Assembly (NCBI RefSeq): GCF_024172085.1
Contig: NZ_JAMZDZ010000001.1
Coordinates: forward strand, 1,178,001-1,242,000
Source: Hamadaea flava
GTDB taxonomy: Bacteria; Actinomycetota; Actinomycetes; Mycobacteriales; Micromonosporaceae
Length of the DNA stretch: 64,000 nt
Reading direction: 5' to 3'
Every line of letters starts with the position of its first letter. Position 1 is the stretch's first letter. Of the stretch, positions 1-8,293 are shown piece after piece. The position numbers and the translations under genes are program-made. Below the pieces are notes generated by a model. The model did no database searches. It was not told the DNA's origin and saw only the letters and a program-made list of their open reading frames with translations.

Positions 1-1148
1 TCGACGCGGAACCGCACCGGTGCGAGCAGCGGCTCGGGTTCGAGGCCGACGCGGTCGACGACCACGTCCCACGGCACCAGCGGGCCGGGTTCGTCGGCCC
101 GCTGGAACAGCACGTAGTGCGCTCGCGGCAGCAGTTGGGCGATGCCGTCCGACCAGGTCGCCACCGTGATCGCGGGCGACTCCGGACGTACGTCGGCGAG
201 CAGGCCGCTGACGAAGACCTCGATGCCGGCGTTCGCGTACTGCGAGCCCAGCCAGGCCGTCTGGGCGGCGTACTCGGTGACGGCGAGGATCACCTCGGCC
301 CGCCGGGCGGGCAGGTGATCCGGCTCGTCCGGCGCGGGCGCGTACGGCACGACCCGGCCGTAGTCGTCGGCGACATAGCCCACCGGCGACAGGCTGCGGA
401 CGGCGTCGCCGTACTCCTGCTCGACGATCTCGTAGAGCCGGCCGATGGCGCCGCTGCCGACCGGGCACAGCACCATGTTCGTGTAGTTCGGCACGAACGC
501 CACGACCTTGTCCCCGGCTCGGCGGGTGATCTCGGCGAGCCAGCCCGGCGACAGGAGCAACGAGGTGAAGTAGCCGTCGCCGCTGTCCACCATCCGGATC
601 AGCGCGCCCGCCTCGAACTCGCCGCGCAGCGTACGCTCGGCCAGCGCGGCCAGGTTCTCGTGGGCGGCCCGGAAGATCTCCTCGACCGAGACACCCCAGC
701 GTTCGACGCTCGCGGGCGACACGTACGCCATCGAGTCGGGCATGTCGACGACGATCAACTCCCGCAGATGGGGCAGCGCAGCGCGCGAGATCGGCGGCTG
801 CATCCCCGGCGTACCGGCCTGGCCGAAGGTGGCCGCTCGCAACACCGGGCGCAACCGCGGCCGCACCGCTTCCCAGGTGTCGGGGACCTCGGGCGCGCCT
901 GTGACACCGCGGACGACCATGAGCAGCGCGCGACGGCGTTCGGCCCGGGTCGCGCCCTGCGTCTCGGCGTACACGTTGGCGAGGTAGATCCAGGTCGGGG
1001 TGCGCCGGGCGGGACGCTCGACGACCACGGCGAACTGCGCCCGGTCGTACCGCACGCGGGTGACGCCAGGCACTCGCCGCGCGATCCGCACCGCCTTGGC
1101 GGCGAACCTGTCCCGCGGCGCTCCGACGAGCCGGTCCAGCAGTCCCAT
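1..1148 (-). CDS. DUF1444-like hypothetical protein (3' end beyond window)
   Basis: The reading frame is open from ATG at 1148 to the left window edge, so about 382 residues are visible and the C-terminus is missing. The segment SPASVERWGVSVEEIFRAAHENL resembles the DUF1444 (YtpQ-type) pattern in which a 'W/L-G-S-x-E-E' stretch leads into an A-x-E-N-L helix; this is a by-eye resemblance only. No signal peptide or membrane helix is seen. A TACGGT -10-like box lies 7 nt upstream of the ATG, with no Shine-Dalgarno, so translation is probably leaderless. The gene runs opposite to nothing on its right; the next gene (sigma factor) is co-directional and ends 57 bases upstream. Function unknown. Confidence 0.7.
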   Translation of the reverse strand, partial: MGLLDRLVGAPRDRFAAKAVRIARRVPGVTRVRYDRAQFAVVVERPARRTPTWIYLANVYAETQGATRAERRRALLMVVRGVTGAPEVPDTWEAVRPRLRPVLRAATFGQAGTPGMQPPISRAALPHLRELIVVDMPDSMAYVSPASVERWGVSVEEIFRAAHENLAALAERTLRGEFEAGALIRMVDSGDGYFTSLLLSPGWLAEITRRAGDKVVAFVPNYTNMVLCPVGSGAIGRLYEIVEQEYGDAVRSLSPVGYVADDYGRVVPYAPAPDEPDHLPARRAEVILAVTEYAAQTAWLGSQYANAGIEVFVSGLLADVRPESPAITVATWSDGIAQLLPRAHYVLFQRADEPGPLVPWDVVVDRVGLEPEPLLAPVRFRV

Positions 1149-1204
1149 GGGCTCACACCGTAACTCATCTCGCCCAGGGCGCGACCCGGGAGAACCCCCG
1201 AGCT

Positions 1205-2626
1205 TCAGACGCACGGATTCGGGGTCGTCACGGCCGTCGTGCTGGCGCTGCGGCCGTCGGCGCTGGTCACCGTGACCCACCAGGTGATCGGTGCGCGCGG
1301 CTTCGCCGACCACACCTCGGTGTACGCGGTGGCCTGGTCGACCGGCATCGTCGCGACGCGGGTGTCCCCCGCCCGCCAGGTCAACGTCGCCGACCGGAGA
1401 TCGGCGTCGGCCGCCACGGTGACGGACAACACGAACCGGCCCTTATCGCCGCAGGTGGCGCTCTCGGCAGCGCCGACCGTCAGCGGCGGCCGCACGATCG
1501 TCGGTGACGGGGACGACGCTGGGGACGACGTCGGCTCCCGCTGCGGCTGCTCGCCGGCTGGGCCACCGGGTGACGGGCTGCCCGGCAGAATCGGCACGAC
1601 CGCCGGTGAGCCTGTCACGGATCCCGTCGGCGAAATCGAGGCCGACGGCGACGCAGAACCGGCCGCGCTCGGTGTCGCCGTCGCATCCGGCGAGGATGAC
1701 GCCGACGTCAGCGGCGTCTGCTGCGCGGTCGCGCCGGCCGGCGGACCCCCGGTGAGCCGCAGCGCGCCGCCGGCCAGCCCGATCGCGGCAGCCAACGCCG
1801 TCGTCGCGACCAGCACGCGCCGGGTCCGGTTGACCGGCGGCTGGGGAAAACCGGTGCTCCGGCTCCACCGCGGCTCCCAGTCCGGCGTCGCACGGAGCGC
1901 CAGCCAGGTCGACGCGTTCACGAACGGCAGGCTCGCGTACTTGGCGAGCAGGTTCGCGCCCGACGGCAGCTCCCGGCGGAGCGCCCGGCAGGCGCCACAG
2001 TCCGCCACGTGTTCGACCACCCGGCGGATCCGGTGTCGGCTGAGCGGGCCCGACCAGCCCGACAGGCTGTGCAGCAGGCGGCACCGGCCGTCGGACACCG
2101 CGATCAGCGCGTCCACTGCATCTTCCAGGTGCGCCCGCGCCTGCTTCGCCTGGTCGTACGCCCGAGTCGGCGAGATGGACAAGACCGCGCCGATCTCGGC
2201 CGCCGCGAGTCCGTGCCGCACCGACAACTCCACGACCTCGTGCTCCCGGCTGGTCAGCGTCGCCATCGCCGTCCGGACGAGTTCCACCGCGTACGCCGAT
2301 CGCGTGGCGGCAGCCGGATCGATCCCGTCCGCCTCCAGCGGCCGCAGCTCGCCCCCGGCCTGATGAGGCAGCGTACGCACGCGCCGCCGGCACTCCAGCC
2401 GGACGATGGCGTAGAGCCAGGCCCGCAGCCGATGCGGGTCGCGCAGCTCGTCGGCATGCCAGCCGACCTGGTCGAACGTGTCCTGGACGACGGCGTCCAC
2501 GGCCTCGGTGTCGCCGAGCAGGCGCCAGGCGTACGCCTGCAGTCGGCCGGCGTACTTCCGGTACGCGGAACTCAGCGCCTCTCGGTCACCTCGCGATAGC
2601 GCCGTGACCAGCGCAGATTCGTCCAC
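1205..2626 (-). CDS. ECF-type sigma factor fused to a zinc-finger/transmembrane/extracytoplasmic tail
   Basis: The first ~165 residues form a sigma-70 family ECF core: region 2 (GDREALSSAYRKYAGRLQAYAW, then the DTFDQVGWHADEL and AWLYAIVRLECRRR segments) and region 4 (LTSREHEVVELSVRHGLAAAEIG with a following helix-turn-helix). Residues ~195-220 contain VEHVADCGACRAL, an H-x3-C-x2-C pattern like anti-sigma zinc-finger (ZAS) domains. A single transmembrane helix follows near residue 280, then a Ser/Thr/Pro linker and a ~90-residue C-terminal domain with two cysteines. The protein (473 aa) is more than twice normal ECF length. I place the start at GTG 2626 because TACCGT sits exactly 7 nt upstream (leaderless); an in-frame GTG at 2635 is the alternative. 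It should be a membrane-tethered sigma factor sensing an envelope signal (inference). Confidence 0.85.
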   Translation of the reverse strand: MDESALVTALSRGDREALSSAYRKYAGRLQAYAWRLLGDTEAVDAVVQDTFDQVGWHADELRDPHRLRAWLYAIVRLECRRRVRTLPHQAGGELRPLEADGIDPAAATRSAYAVELVRTAMATLTSREHEVVELSVRHGLAAAEIGAVLSISPTRAYDQAKQARAHLEDAVDALIAVSDGRCRLLHSLSGWSGPLSRHRIRRVVEHVADCGACRALRRELPSGANLLAKYASLPFVNASTWLALRATPDWEPRWSRSTGFPQPPVNRTRRVLVATTALAAAIGLAGGALRLTGGPPAGATAQQTPLTSASSSPDATATPSAAGSASPSASISPTGSVTGSPAVVPILPGSPSPGGPAGEQPQREPTSSPASSPSPTIVRPPLTVGAAESATCGDKGRFVLSVTVAADADLRSATLTWRAGDTRVATMPVDQATAYTEVWSAKPRAPITWWVTVTSADGRSASTTAVTTPNPCV

Positions 2627-2721
2627 AGCGAGCACGGTAGGCCGGGGCCGCCGATGATCGGTACCGCCGTGCGGCCACGCAGGGAGTCGGGTTCCAGCAT
2701 CGTCCGGATACCCTTCCCCGA

Positions 2722-3288
2722 ATGGGGGAGCCGCCTACGCCGATCCTCGGGCCGGCCCGGACCCGGCTGATCCTGGTACGCCACGCGATGCCGGCCTACG
2801 GGCCGGATCAGCCGGCCGAGGAGTGGCCGTTGGACCCGGCCGGGCAGACGGCTGCGATCGCCCTCCGGCGACGGCTCCCACCTGGGGCTCTGCTCGTCGC
2901 CAGTGCGGAACCGAAGGCCCGCCAGACGCTGGAGCCGAGCGGCGGCGTCACGGTGGACCCCCGCTTCGGCGAGGTACGCCGGGACGAGCCCTACGACGGA
3001 GACTTCCGGGCGCGGCGGCTCGCCTACGTTAAGGGCGTCGCGCATCCGGGCTGGGAGTCGCCCGCCGACGTCGTCACCCGATTCGGTGACGCCGTGGCGG
3101 ACTGGCGAGCCCGGGCGGGTTCTCGGCCGCTTGTCGTGGCGAGCCACGGCATGGCGCTGACGCTCTGGCTCACCGCCGCGATCGGGCTCGCCGACCCCGG
3201 CGGTTTCTGGTCGGCGCTCCAGTTGCCGGACGCCTTCTCGGTGGACCTCACGACACGGCAGGCGGACCGTCTCCCGCCAGCGCCGTAG
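2722..3288 (+). CDS. Histidine phosphatase family protein
   Basis: The N-terminal LILVRHAMP carries the RHA/G catalytic motif of the phosphoglycerate mutase-like histidine phosphatase superfamily. The second catalytic histidine is in VVASHGMALTLWL near residue 145. At 188 aa it has normal length for a small broad-specificity phosphatase; the physiological substrate cannot be deduced. TACCCT lies 7 nt before ATG 2722 and no Shine-Dalgarno is present, so the mRNA is probably leaderless. It is divergent from the sigma-factor gene (96 bp between start codons) and convergent with the aldo/keto reductase. Confidence 0.88.
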   Translation: MGEPPTPILGPARTRLILVRHAMPAYGPDQPAEEWPLDPAGQTAAIALRRRLPPGALLVASAEPKARQTLEPSGGVTVDPRFGEVRRDEPYDGDFRARRLAYVKGVAHPGWESPADVVTRFGDAVADWRARAGSRPLVVASHGMALTLWLTAAIGLADPGGFWSALQLPDAFSVDLTTRQADRLPPAP

Positions 3289-3340
3289 GCGGGTATGACG
3301 CAGCGGGCGGACCGGCTCCCGCCGGAGCGGTAGCCGGGCG

Positions 3341-4204
3341 TCAGGCGAGTTCGGCGAGGTCGGCGTCGGTGAGGCGGACCCCGGCCACGGCGACGTTCTG
3401 GTCCAGATGCGTCAGGTCGGAGGTACCCGGGATCGCCAGCACGTGCTCGCCCTGGTGGAGGGTCCACGCCAGGCGTACCTGATGAGGTGAGAGACCATGG
3501 CGGGCCGCGACCGCCGCCACCGCCGCGCTGTGCTCGGACGTCGCGCCGCTCTCCCGCGCGGAGCCGGCGATGGCGAAGAACGGCACGTACGCGACGCCGC
3601 GCGAGCCGCAGACCCGCAGCAGCTCGTCGTCACCGTGGTTGTCGATCGCGTAGTTGTTCTGGACGCAGACCACCGGCGCGATCGCCTGGGCCTCGTCGAG
3701 GTGATCCACGCGGACGTTGGAGATGCCCAGCTCGCCGATCAGACCTTCGGCCCGCAGCTCGGCCAGGGCGCCGAAGGACTCCGCGATCGAGTCGCGGCCC
3801 GGACGCCGGACGATGCGCAGGTTGACCACGTCCAGCCGGTCGCGGCCGAGGCGGCGCAGGTTGTCCTCGACCTGCTCGCGCAGCGCCGCCGGGCTGTTCG
3901 CCTCGTGCCAGTCGCCGGCGTCGTCGCGGAAGAAGCCGACCTTCGTCGTGATGACCAGCTCGTCCGGGTACGGCGAGAGCGCAGCCCGGATCAGTTCGGT
4001 CGCGTAGTGCGCGTCGAAGTAGTACGCGGCCGTGTCGATGTGGTTGACGCCCAGCTCGACCGCCCGCCGCAGCAGGCCGATCGCCGCTTGCGGATCCGGG
4101 TCGGCGGTGAGCCGCATCGAGCCGAAGCCGAGCCGGTTCACGACCCGGTCGCCGAGGGTCCAGGTGCCCGCGTCCGCCGCGTTCACCGCTGAGGTATCCA
4201 CCAT
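3341..4204 (-). CDS. Aldo/keto reductase family oxidoreductase
   Basis: This 287-residue protein shows AKR features: LGFGSMRLT near the N-terminus, the DTAAYYFDAHY segment with the catalytic Asp and Tyr region, TTKVG with the catalytic Lys, and a C-terminal LAWTLHQGEHVLAIPGTSDLTHLDQN NADPH-binding stretch. The usual catalytic His is not obvious: the equivalent strand reads LDVVNLRI, a variant seen in many actinobacterial AKRs. Start ATG 4204 is chosen over an in-frame ATG at 4228 because GGGGAGG lies 6 nt upstream. Substrate unknown; reduction of a carbonyl compound with NADPH is expected. Confidence 0.88.
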   Translation of the reverse strand: MVDTSAVNAADAGTWTLGDRVVNRLGFGSMRLTADPDPQAAIGLLRRAVELGVNHIDTAAYYFDAHYATELIRAALSPYPDELVITTKVGFFRDDAGDWHEANSPAALREQVEDNLRRLGRDRLDVVNLRIVRRPGRDSIAESFGALAELRAEGLIGELGISNVRVDHLDEAQAIAPVVCVQNNYAIDNHGDDELLRVCGSRGVAYVPFFAIAGSARESGATSEHSAAVAAVAARHGLSPHQVRLAWTLHQGEHVLAIPGTSDLTHLDQNVAVAGVRLTDADLAELA

Positions 4205-4324
4205 GCCGTGCCTCCCCGTGTCTCCCATGATCGCCAGTCAATCACGCTGGAACTGTCCGATGTTGCCACGGCGTCATCGAGGACGCTTACGGCCAGGCAA
4301 CATCACCTCCGGTCGAATGGCCGC

Positions 4325-4915
4325 ATGGCAACCTTTCCCATCGTGGCGGCGTACGCGCCGAGCGGGCCGCACGGCTGGCCGGTGACCCCCACGCAGACCG
4401 TCGGCGGGCACGTCACCGAGGCCGAAGGAGCCGAACTGGCGGAGCTGGCGTACTCGCAGATCCCGGACGACGAGTTCCGTGCGACGCTGGACCGGGCCTT
4501 CCCCGACTTCTCGTTCTTCTACCTCGGCGGGCTGCTCGGCCACTACCGGTTCAAGGTCCGGTCGCACAGCGTCGCCGACGGGCGCGCCGACCTCTACGTC
4601 GTGCTCGACGCCGACAAGGAGACCCTCGACCCGGCCACCCTGCGCTGGGTGCAGATCGCCGACGGAACCGTGGACAACGCCGGGCGGTCGCATCCGTTCT
4701 ACGCCACCGGCGGACTCGCTTCCGACGGGCTGGTCAGCTTCTACGCGACGTGGTCCGGCGTACGTACAGCGAAGGCGTACCTGGCGCATGACACCGGCCA
4801 TCGCGACCGGATCGGCCGGGACATCGTGACCGTGCTGGGCGGCTTCGCCTACGGCTCGACGCCGGTGGGCGCGCGTTCGGCCAGCGCGGCGACGATCGGG
4901 GCCAGCTCGGCGTAG
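4325..4915 (+). CDS. Hypothetical protein
   Basis: A 196-residue soluble protein starting MATFPIVAAYAPSGPHGWPV. It has a mixed alpha/beta composition with aromatic segments (FSFFYLGGLLGHYRF; LVSFYATWSGVRTAKAYLAHDTGHRDRIG) and no recognisable catalytic motif, signal peptide or membrane helix. The last ~22 codons overlap the 3' end of the opposite-strand zinc-ribbon gene by 67 bp, and its Ala/Ser-rich C-terminus may simply reflect that overlap. Earlier in-frame ATG at 4208 would overlap the start of the AKR gene and lacks support. I do not recognise the family. Confidence 0.6.
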   Translation: MATFPIVAAYAPSGPHGWPVTPTQTVGGHVTEAEGAELAELAYSQIPDDEFRATLDRAFPDFSFFYLGGLLGHYRFKVRSHSVADGRADLYVVLDADKETLDPATLRWVQIADGTVDNAGRSHPFYATGGLASDGLVSFYATWSGVRTAKAYLAHDTGHRDRIGRDIVTVLGGFAYGSTPVGARSASAATIGASSA

Positions 4916-5439
4916 GTGATCCCGCGTTTGGCCAGCGCCCCGATCCGCTGCGCTTCGGCGATCGTCGGCAGCACACCGGCCAGCAACGCCGGGAGGATCG
5001 CCCGTCGCGTGAGCACCTCGGTCGGCGAATGGGCGTGCGCCCGGCGTACGACGGCGACGTTGACGCGGATGGCGTGCTCGTTGCCCGGCGGTACGCCCGC
5101 CCGGTCGACCTCGATCGCGGCGTACCGGTGGCCGTCGGCCAGATCGCAGGCGGGACAGCCCGCTGGGCCCCGGCTCCACCGGCTCCCGCAGTCGGGGCAG
5201 GTCAACCGGTCGAACGCGGCGTCGACGACCCGCCACGGATGCCGGTCCGGCTCCTCCGCGACCATCGCGGCGACGGCGTGCTCGTCCTCCGGCCCGAAAC
5301 CTGGTCCGAAGCCGGACTCGATGAGGAACCGCTGCCAGCCGTCGGCCACGAGCGCGTCCACGAGGGCTGCGCAACGAGCGCAGTCCGGCGCTCCGGCGTA
5401 CTCCCAGCAGCCACACTCGGGGCACGTCCGGGTGGTCAC
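4849..5439 (-). CDS. Double zinc-ribbon hypothetical protein
   Basis: The 196-residue protein begins at GTG 5439, whose last bases overlap the TGA of the upstream APH-like gene (GTGA), implying translational coupling. It contains two Cys-rich motifs: CPECGCWEYAGAPDCARC near residues 7-24 and CPDCGSRWSRGPAGCPAC near residues 80-97; each offers four or more Zn ligands (CxxC...CxxC). The C-terminal ~90 residues are helical and include LTRRAILPALLAGVLPTIAEAQRIGAL. No known enzyme motif is visible. Role unknown; coupling to the phosphotransferase suggests they act together. Confidence 0.7.
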   Translation of the reverse strand: MTTRTCPECGCWEYAGAPDCARCAALVDALVADGWQRFLIESGFGPGFGPEDEHAVAAMVAEEPDRHPWRVVDAAFDRLTCPDCGSRWSRGPAGCPACDLADGHRYAAIEVDRAGVPPGNEHAIRVNVAVVRRAHAHSPTEVLTRRAILPALLAGVLPTIAEAQRIGALAKRGITYAELAPIVAALAERAPTGVEP

Positions 5440-6356
5440 GACCAGCCTCGGCGGCCGCTCAACCAGCGCAGAGCGACCTCTCCTTGGGCGCGCTGGAAGT
5501 CGCGCAGGGTCGGTAGCAGCGGTACCGGCGGCAACACCGCGCGGGCCAGGAAGTACCCCGCGAGCCCGGCGAGGACCGCGTCGACTGCCTCCGGATCGGG
5601 TTCGCGGCTCAGCGGATGCGCCGACCACAGCGCCTCAGGGTCGCCGCCACCGTGCATGGCGACGCTGGGCAGGCTCACGATCAGGTCGAGCCAGCGTGCG
5701 CCCAGGCACGCGGCGGGCCAGTCGACCACCACGAACCCGGTGGTCGTGAGCAGGAAGTTGTCGGCACGCAGGTCGCCGTGCAGCAACGCGTCGCCTTCGG
5801 TCGCCGCGGCCCAGCCGAACTCCAGCTCGGCCAGTTCGGCCTGCCGGGGATGGGTCAGGTTCGCCCAGTTCTCGGCGAAGTCGGCGTCCTCGGCGAGGGC
5901 GGGGGCGTGGAACGGCGCCGGGGTGAGCGAGTCCGCGAGCACGGTCGCCGCGTCGAGGAATCGGCGCAGCTCGTCCGGCTGCCACGGCTGCGCCGGCGTC
6001 CAGCCGTCGACGGCCTCGGTGACCATGATCGCCCAGTCGCCGGCCTCGTCGATGTGGTCGCCGCCCCAGATCAGCGCGGGCGAGGGCACCTGCGGCGGCA
6101 GTCCGGCGAGGATGTCGGCCTCGCGGCGGATAGCTGCGGCGGCGTACTCGCTGCGTTCCTCGGTCACCGCCTTGGCGAACACCGTGTGTCCGTCCGCCAG
6201 CGTCAGCACCGACGCCATCGCCGGGGAGAATCCGCCCGGCTGGCTGACCGCCCCGATCACCCGCGCGCCCGCCGCCTGCTCGATCACGGCGCGAACGCTC
6301 TGCGGCAGGTCCTCCCAGCGGGCGCGATTGCCGCCCACGGCCAGCGGTGACGTCAT
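5436..6356 (-). CDS. Aminoglycoside phosphotransferase (APH)-family protein
   Basis: This 306-residue protein has the kinase fold of the APH/choline kinase superfamily: an N-lobe Lys in FAKAV (~62) and Glu in the following helix, the catalytic loop HGDLRADN at 193-200, and the metal-binding Asp in VVDWPAA at ~212. Such proteins phosphorylate antibiotics or small metabolites; nothing here fixes the substrate, so resistance should not be assumed. It is translationally coupled (GTGA) to the downstream zinc-ribbon gene. Confidence 0.85.
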   Translation of the reverse strand: MTSPLAVGGNRARWEDLPQSVRAVIEQAAGARVIGAVSQPGGFSPAMASVLTLADGHTVFAKAVTEERSEYAAAAIRREADILAGLPPQVPSPALIWGGDHIDEAGDWAIMVTEAVDGWTPAQPWQPDELRRFLDAATVLADSLTPAPFHAPALAEDADFAENWANLTHPRQAELAELEFGWAAATEGDALLHGDLRADNFLLTTTGFVVVDWPAACLGARWLDLIVSLPSVAMHGGGDPEALWSAHPLSREPDPEAVDAVLAGLAGYFLARAVLPPVPLLPTLRDFQRAQGEVALRWLSGRRGWS

Positions 6357-6387
6357 GCGACGATCATGCCCGACCGCTGCGGGAGGG

Positions 6388-6828
6388 TCAGCTCGTTTTC
6401 GCCGTGAGGGCGCTCGCCTGCGCCGCTCGCGCCACGCTCTTCCGCTGCCCGCGCAACGTCAGCAGGTACGCCAAAAGCACGAGCGCGGTGCTCCACGCGG
6501 CGGTCAGCAGATGCTCCGCCTCCCCGTACGCCACCGCGGTGATGACGCCCGCACCGAGCCCGGCCGCTGCGATGATCGGGACGAACGCCTTCGCGGCCGC
6601 GTACGCCGAGCGGGCCCGGCCGGGGGACGCCCCGGCGGTCAGCCCGATCGCCGCCCAGGCGAGGACGGCGAAGCCGACCGCGCCGATCCCGCACACGAGC
6701 AGGGGCGCGATGAGGCCGCCGGGCTTGACGTCGGCGTACGCCGAGGAATCGGTCGCGCCGGTGATCGCGGTGCCGCCGAGGAGCACGACGAAGATCACGG
6801 CGACGATGCCGCGCAGGATGTCGCGCAT
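6388..6828 (-). CDS. Four-helix membrane protein, hypothetical
   Basis: The 146-residue product starts MRDILRGIVAVIFVVLLGGTAI and has about four hydrophobic segments: residues ~6-25, ~40-65, ~80-105 and ~112-132, with a basic, Ala-rich C-terminus. Start ATG 6828 overlaps the stop of a 32-codon upstream reading frame as ATGA, which favours this start over an in-frame ATG at 6840. No family recognised; an integral membrane location is the only safe prediction. Confidence 0.65.
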   Translation of the reverse strand: MRDILRGIVAVIFVVLLGGTAITGATDSSAYADVKPGGLIAPLLVCGIGAVGFAVLAWAAIGLTAGASPGRARSAYAAAKAFVPIIAAAGLGAGVITAVAYGEAEHLLTAAWSTALVLLAYLLTLRGQRKSVARAAQASALTAKTS

Positions 6829-6926
6829 CAGCGCACCCACGCAGGCGAGCCGGCCGGAGAATCAGCCGGGAAGTCGACTCGGAAGTCGTGACGGAGGCCG
6901 CCGTAGATATCGAAGAACTGCGCCAT
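6828..6926 (-). CDS. Small leader ORF (32 aa) coupled to membrane protein
   Basis: ATG 6926 opens a 32-codon frame (MAQFFDIYGGLRHDF...) that ends in TGA overlapping the ATG of the membrane-protein gene (ATGA). A TACGGT box lies exactly 7 nt upstream of ATG 6926, the spacing seen for many leaderless genes in this window. The peptide is aromatic/acidic at its N-terminus and Pro/Ser-rich at its C-terminus. It may be a small protein or a leader whose translation delivers ribosomes to the downstream gene. Homology unknown. Confidence 0.4.
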   Translation of the reverse strand: MAQFFDIYGGLRHDFRVDFPADSPAGSPAWVR

Positions 6927-7061
6927 GCGTGCGACCGTAGGCGACCTCGGCCGCCGCCGGTACCCCCTGTGGACAACTCGGCCCGAACGCCGATGATCAG
7001 CGCGCGACACCACGGCCGAATCCCGCCAGCCATCCGGCCGTGGCAGCCATAACGTTGAAGC

Positions 7062-7547
7062 ATGATGAAGACGCAGAGCACGATGGACAGCCCGCTCGGA
7101 CCGCTGACCATCACCACCGAGGACGGCGCGCTGATCCGGATCGGCTTCGGTTACCACGGCGAGGCGGCGACTGCGGGCGCCCCCGCCATCGGCACACCGG
7201 ACGACGTGGTACGGCAGCTCACGGCGTACTTCGCGGGCGACCGGACGACGTTCGACCTGCCGTTCGCCCCGGCCGGAACGGAGTTCCAGCAACGGGTGTG
7301 GGCCGCGCTCGACGAGATCGCGTACGGGCAGACGATCAGCTACGGGGAGCTGACCGAGCGGGTCGGCGTACCCCGGGACCGCGTCCGCGCGGTCGCCGCC
7401 GCCGTCGGGGCGAATCCGCTGCTGGTCGTACGCCCCTGCCACCGCGTCATCGGCGCGGACGGCTCGCTCACCGGGTACGCCGGCGGCCTGGACCGCAAGC
7501 GGGAGTTGCTGACGCTGGAGGGGGCGCTGCAGCCGGCCCTGCTGTAA
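7062..7547 (+). CDS. ogt: Methylated-DNA--protein-cysteine S-methyltransferase
   Basis: This DNA-repair suicide enzyme removes alkyl groups from O6-alkylguanine onto its own cysteine. The diagnostic PCHRVIG motif is at residues 125-131 (acceptor Cys126), preceded by the DNA-binding helix-turn-helix (YGQTISYGELTERVGVPRDRVRAVAAAVGANPL). Length 161 aa is typical for the Ogt class without an Ada domain. TAACGT lies 6 nt before ATG 7062, so a leaderless message is likely. The nucleotidyltransferase gene follows after 14 nt in the same direction. Confidence 0.93.
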   Translation: MMKTQSTMDSPLGPLTITTEDGALIRIGFGYHGEAATAGAPAIGTPDDVVRQLTAYFAGDRTTFDLPFAPAGTEFQQRVWAALDEIAYGQTISYGELTERVGVPRDRVRAVAAAVGANPLLVVRPCHRVIGADGSLTGYAGGLDRKRELLTLEGALQPALL

Positions 7548-7561
7548 GGGATCATGCGGGC

Positions 7562-8293
7562 ATGGACGAACGGCTCACCCCGGCCCCACTCGTGCCGAGC
7601 TTCGGCGACCGCGTACGCGACCTCGCCGGAGTCGTCGGCCTCTACGTCGGCGGATCGCTGGCGTTCGGGGACTACCGCCCCGGCGTCAGCGACCTCGACG
7701 TGATCGCCGTCGTCGACCGGGATCTCGACCGGACTCGCCGCCGTCAGGTGACCGAGCTGCACGAGGCGATCGACGACGAGAAGCTCCACTGTGCGTACCT
7801 GGTCCGGGACAAGGCCGCCGACCTGGACCGGAAGCACCACTACTGGGCGTACGGGGAGCTGTATCGGCGGGCGGTCAGCGGGGTCGCCCGGGCCGAGTTG
7901 CTTCGCGGCGGGATCACCGTCTACGGTCCCCCGCCGGCCGAGGTGATCCCGCCGGTCGACGACGCCGCGCTCCGGGCGGCCGCCCGCGCCGAACTCACCG
8001 GCTACTGGAGCCGGGCGGTCACCAAACCGAAACTGTGGCGGGAAGACCTCTACGTCGACCTCGGGCTGATCACCCTCGCCCGGGTCGAGGCCACCGTCAC
8101 GGAGAACCGGCTGATCACCAAGCGCGAGGCGATCGAGCGGCTCGCTGCTTTCGGCGTACCAGATGATCTGCGCGAACAGATCGCGCGGCGGCGCGCAGGC
8201 GAACCGGTGACCCTGACCGAGGACGAGCGTGCTGCACGCGCGGAACTCGCGCGTGGCCTGATGACCGCCGGTATAGCCGGATTGACCGGCTAG
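7562..8293 (+). CDS. Nucleotidyltransferase domain protein (aminoglycoside adenylyltransferase-like)
   Basis: The 243-residue protein has the GGSLAFGDYRPGVSDLDV motif (GS-x-A-x-G-...-SDLD), the metal-binding nucleotidyltransferase signature of the AadA/KNTase-like superfamily, at about residues 27-45, followed by a helical C-terminal domain (ELTGYWSR..., GLITLARVEATVTENRLITKREAIE) as in AadA-type enzymes. Transfer of AMP to a small hydroxylated substrate is plausible, but the substrate is unknown. Its stop codon interlocks with the convergent ku stop in the tetranucleotide CTAG. Confidence 0.8.
   Translation: MDERLTPAPLVPSFGDRVRDLAGVVGLYVGGSLAFGDYRPGVSDLDVIAVVDRDLDRTRRRQVTELHEAIDDEKLHCAYLVRDKAADLDRKHHYWAYGELYRRAVSGVARAELLRGGITVYGPPPAEVIPPVDDAALRAAARAELTGYWSRAVTKPKLWREDLYVDLGLITLARVEATVTENRLITKREAIERLAAFGVPDDLREQIARRRAGEPVTLTEDERAARAELARGLMTAGIAGLTG

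Noticed and set aside
5436-6356. Calling the APH-like gene an antibiotic-resistance determinant
   Set aside because: The family also phosphorylates many metabolites; nothing in sequence or context points to an antibiotic.
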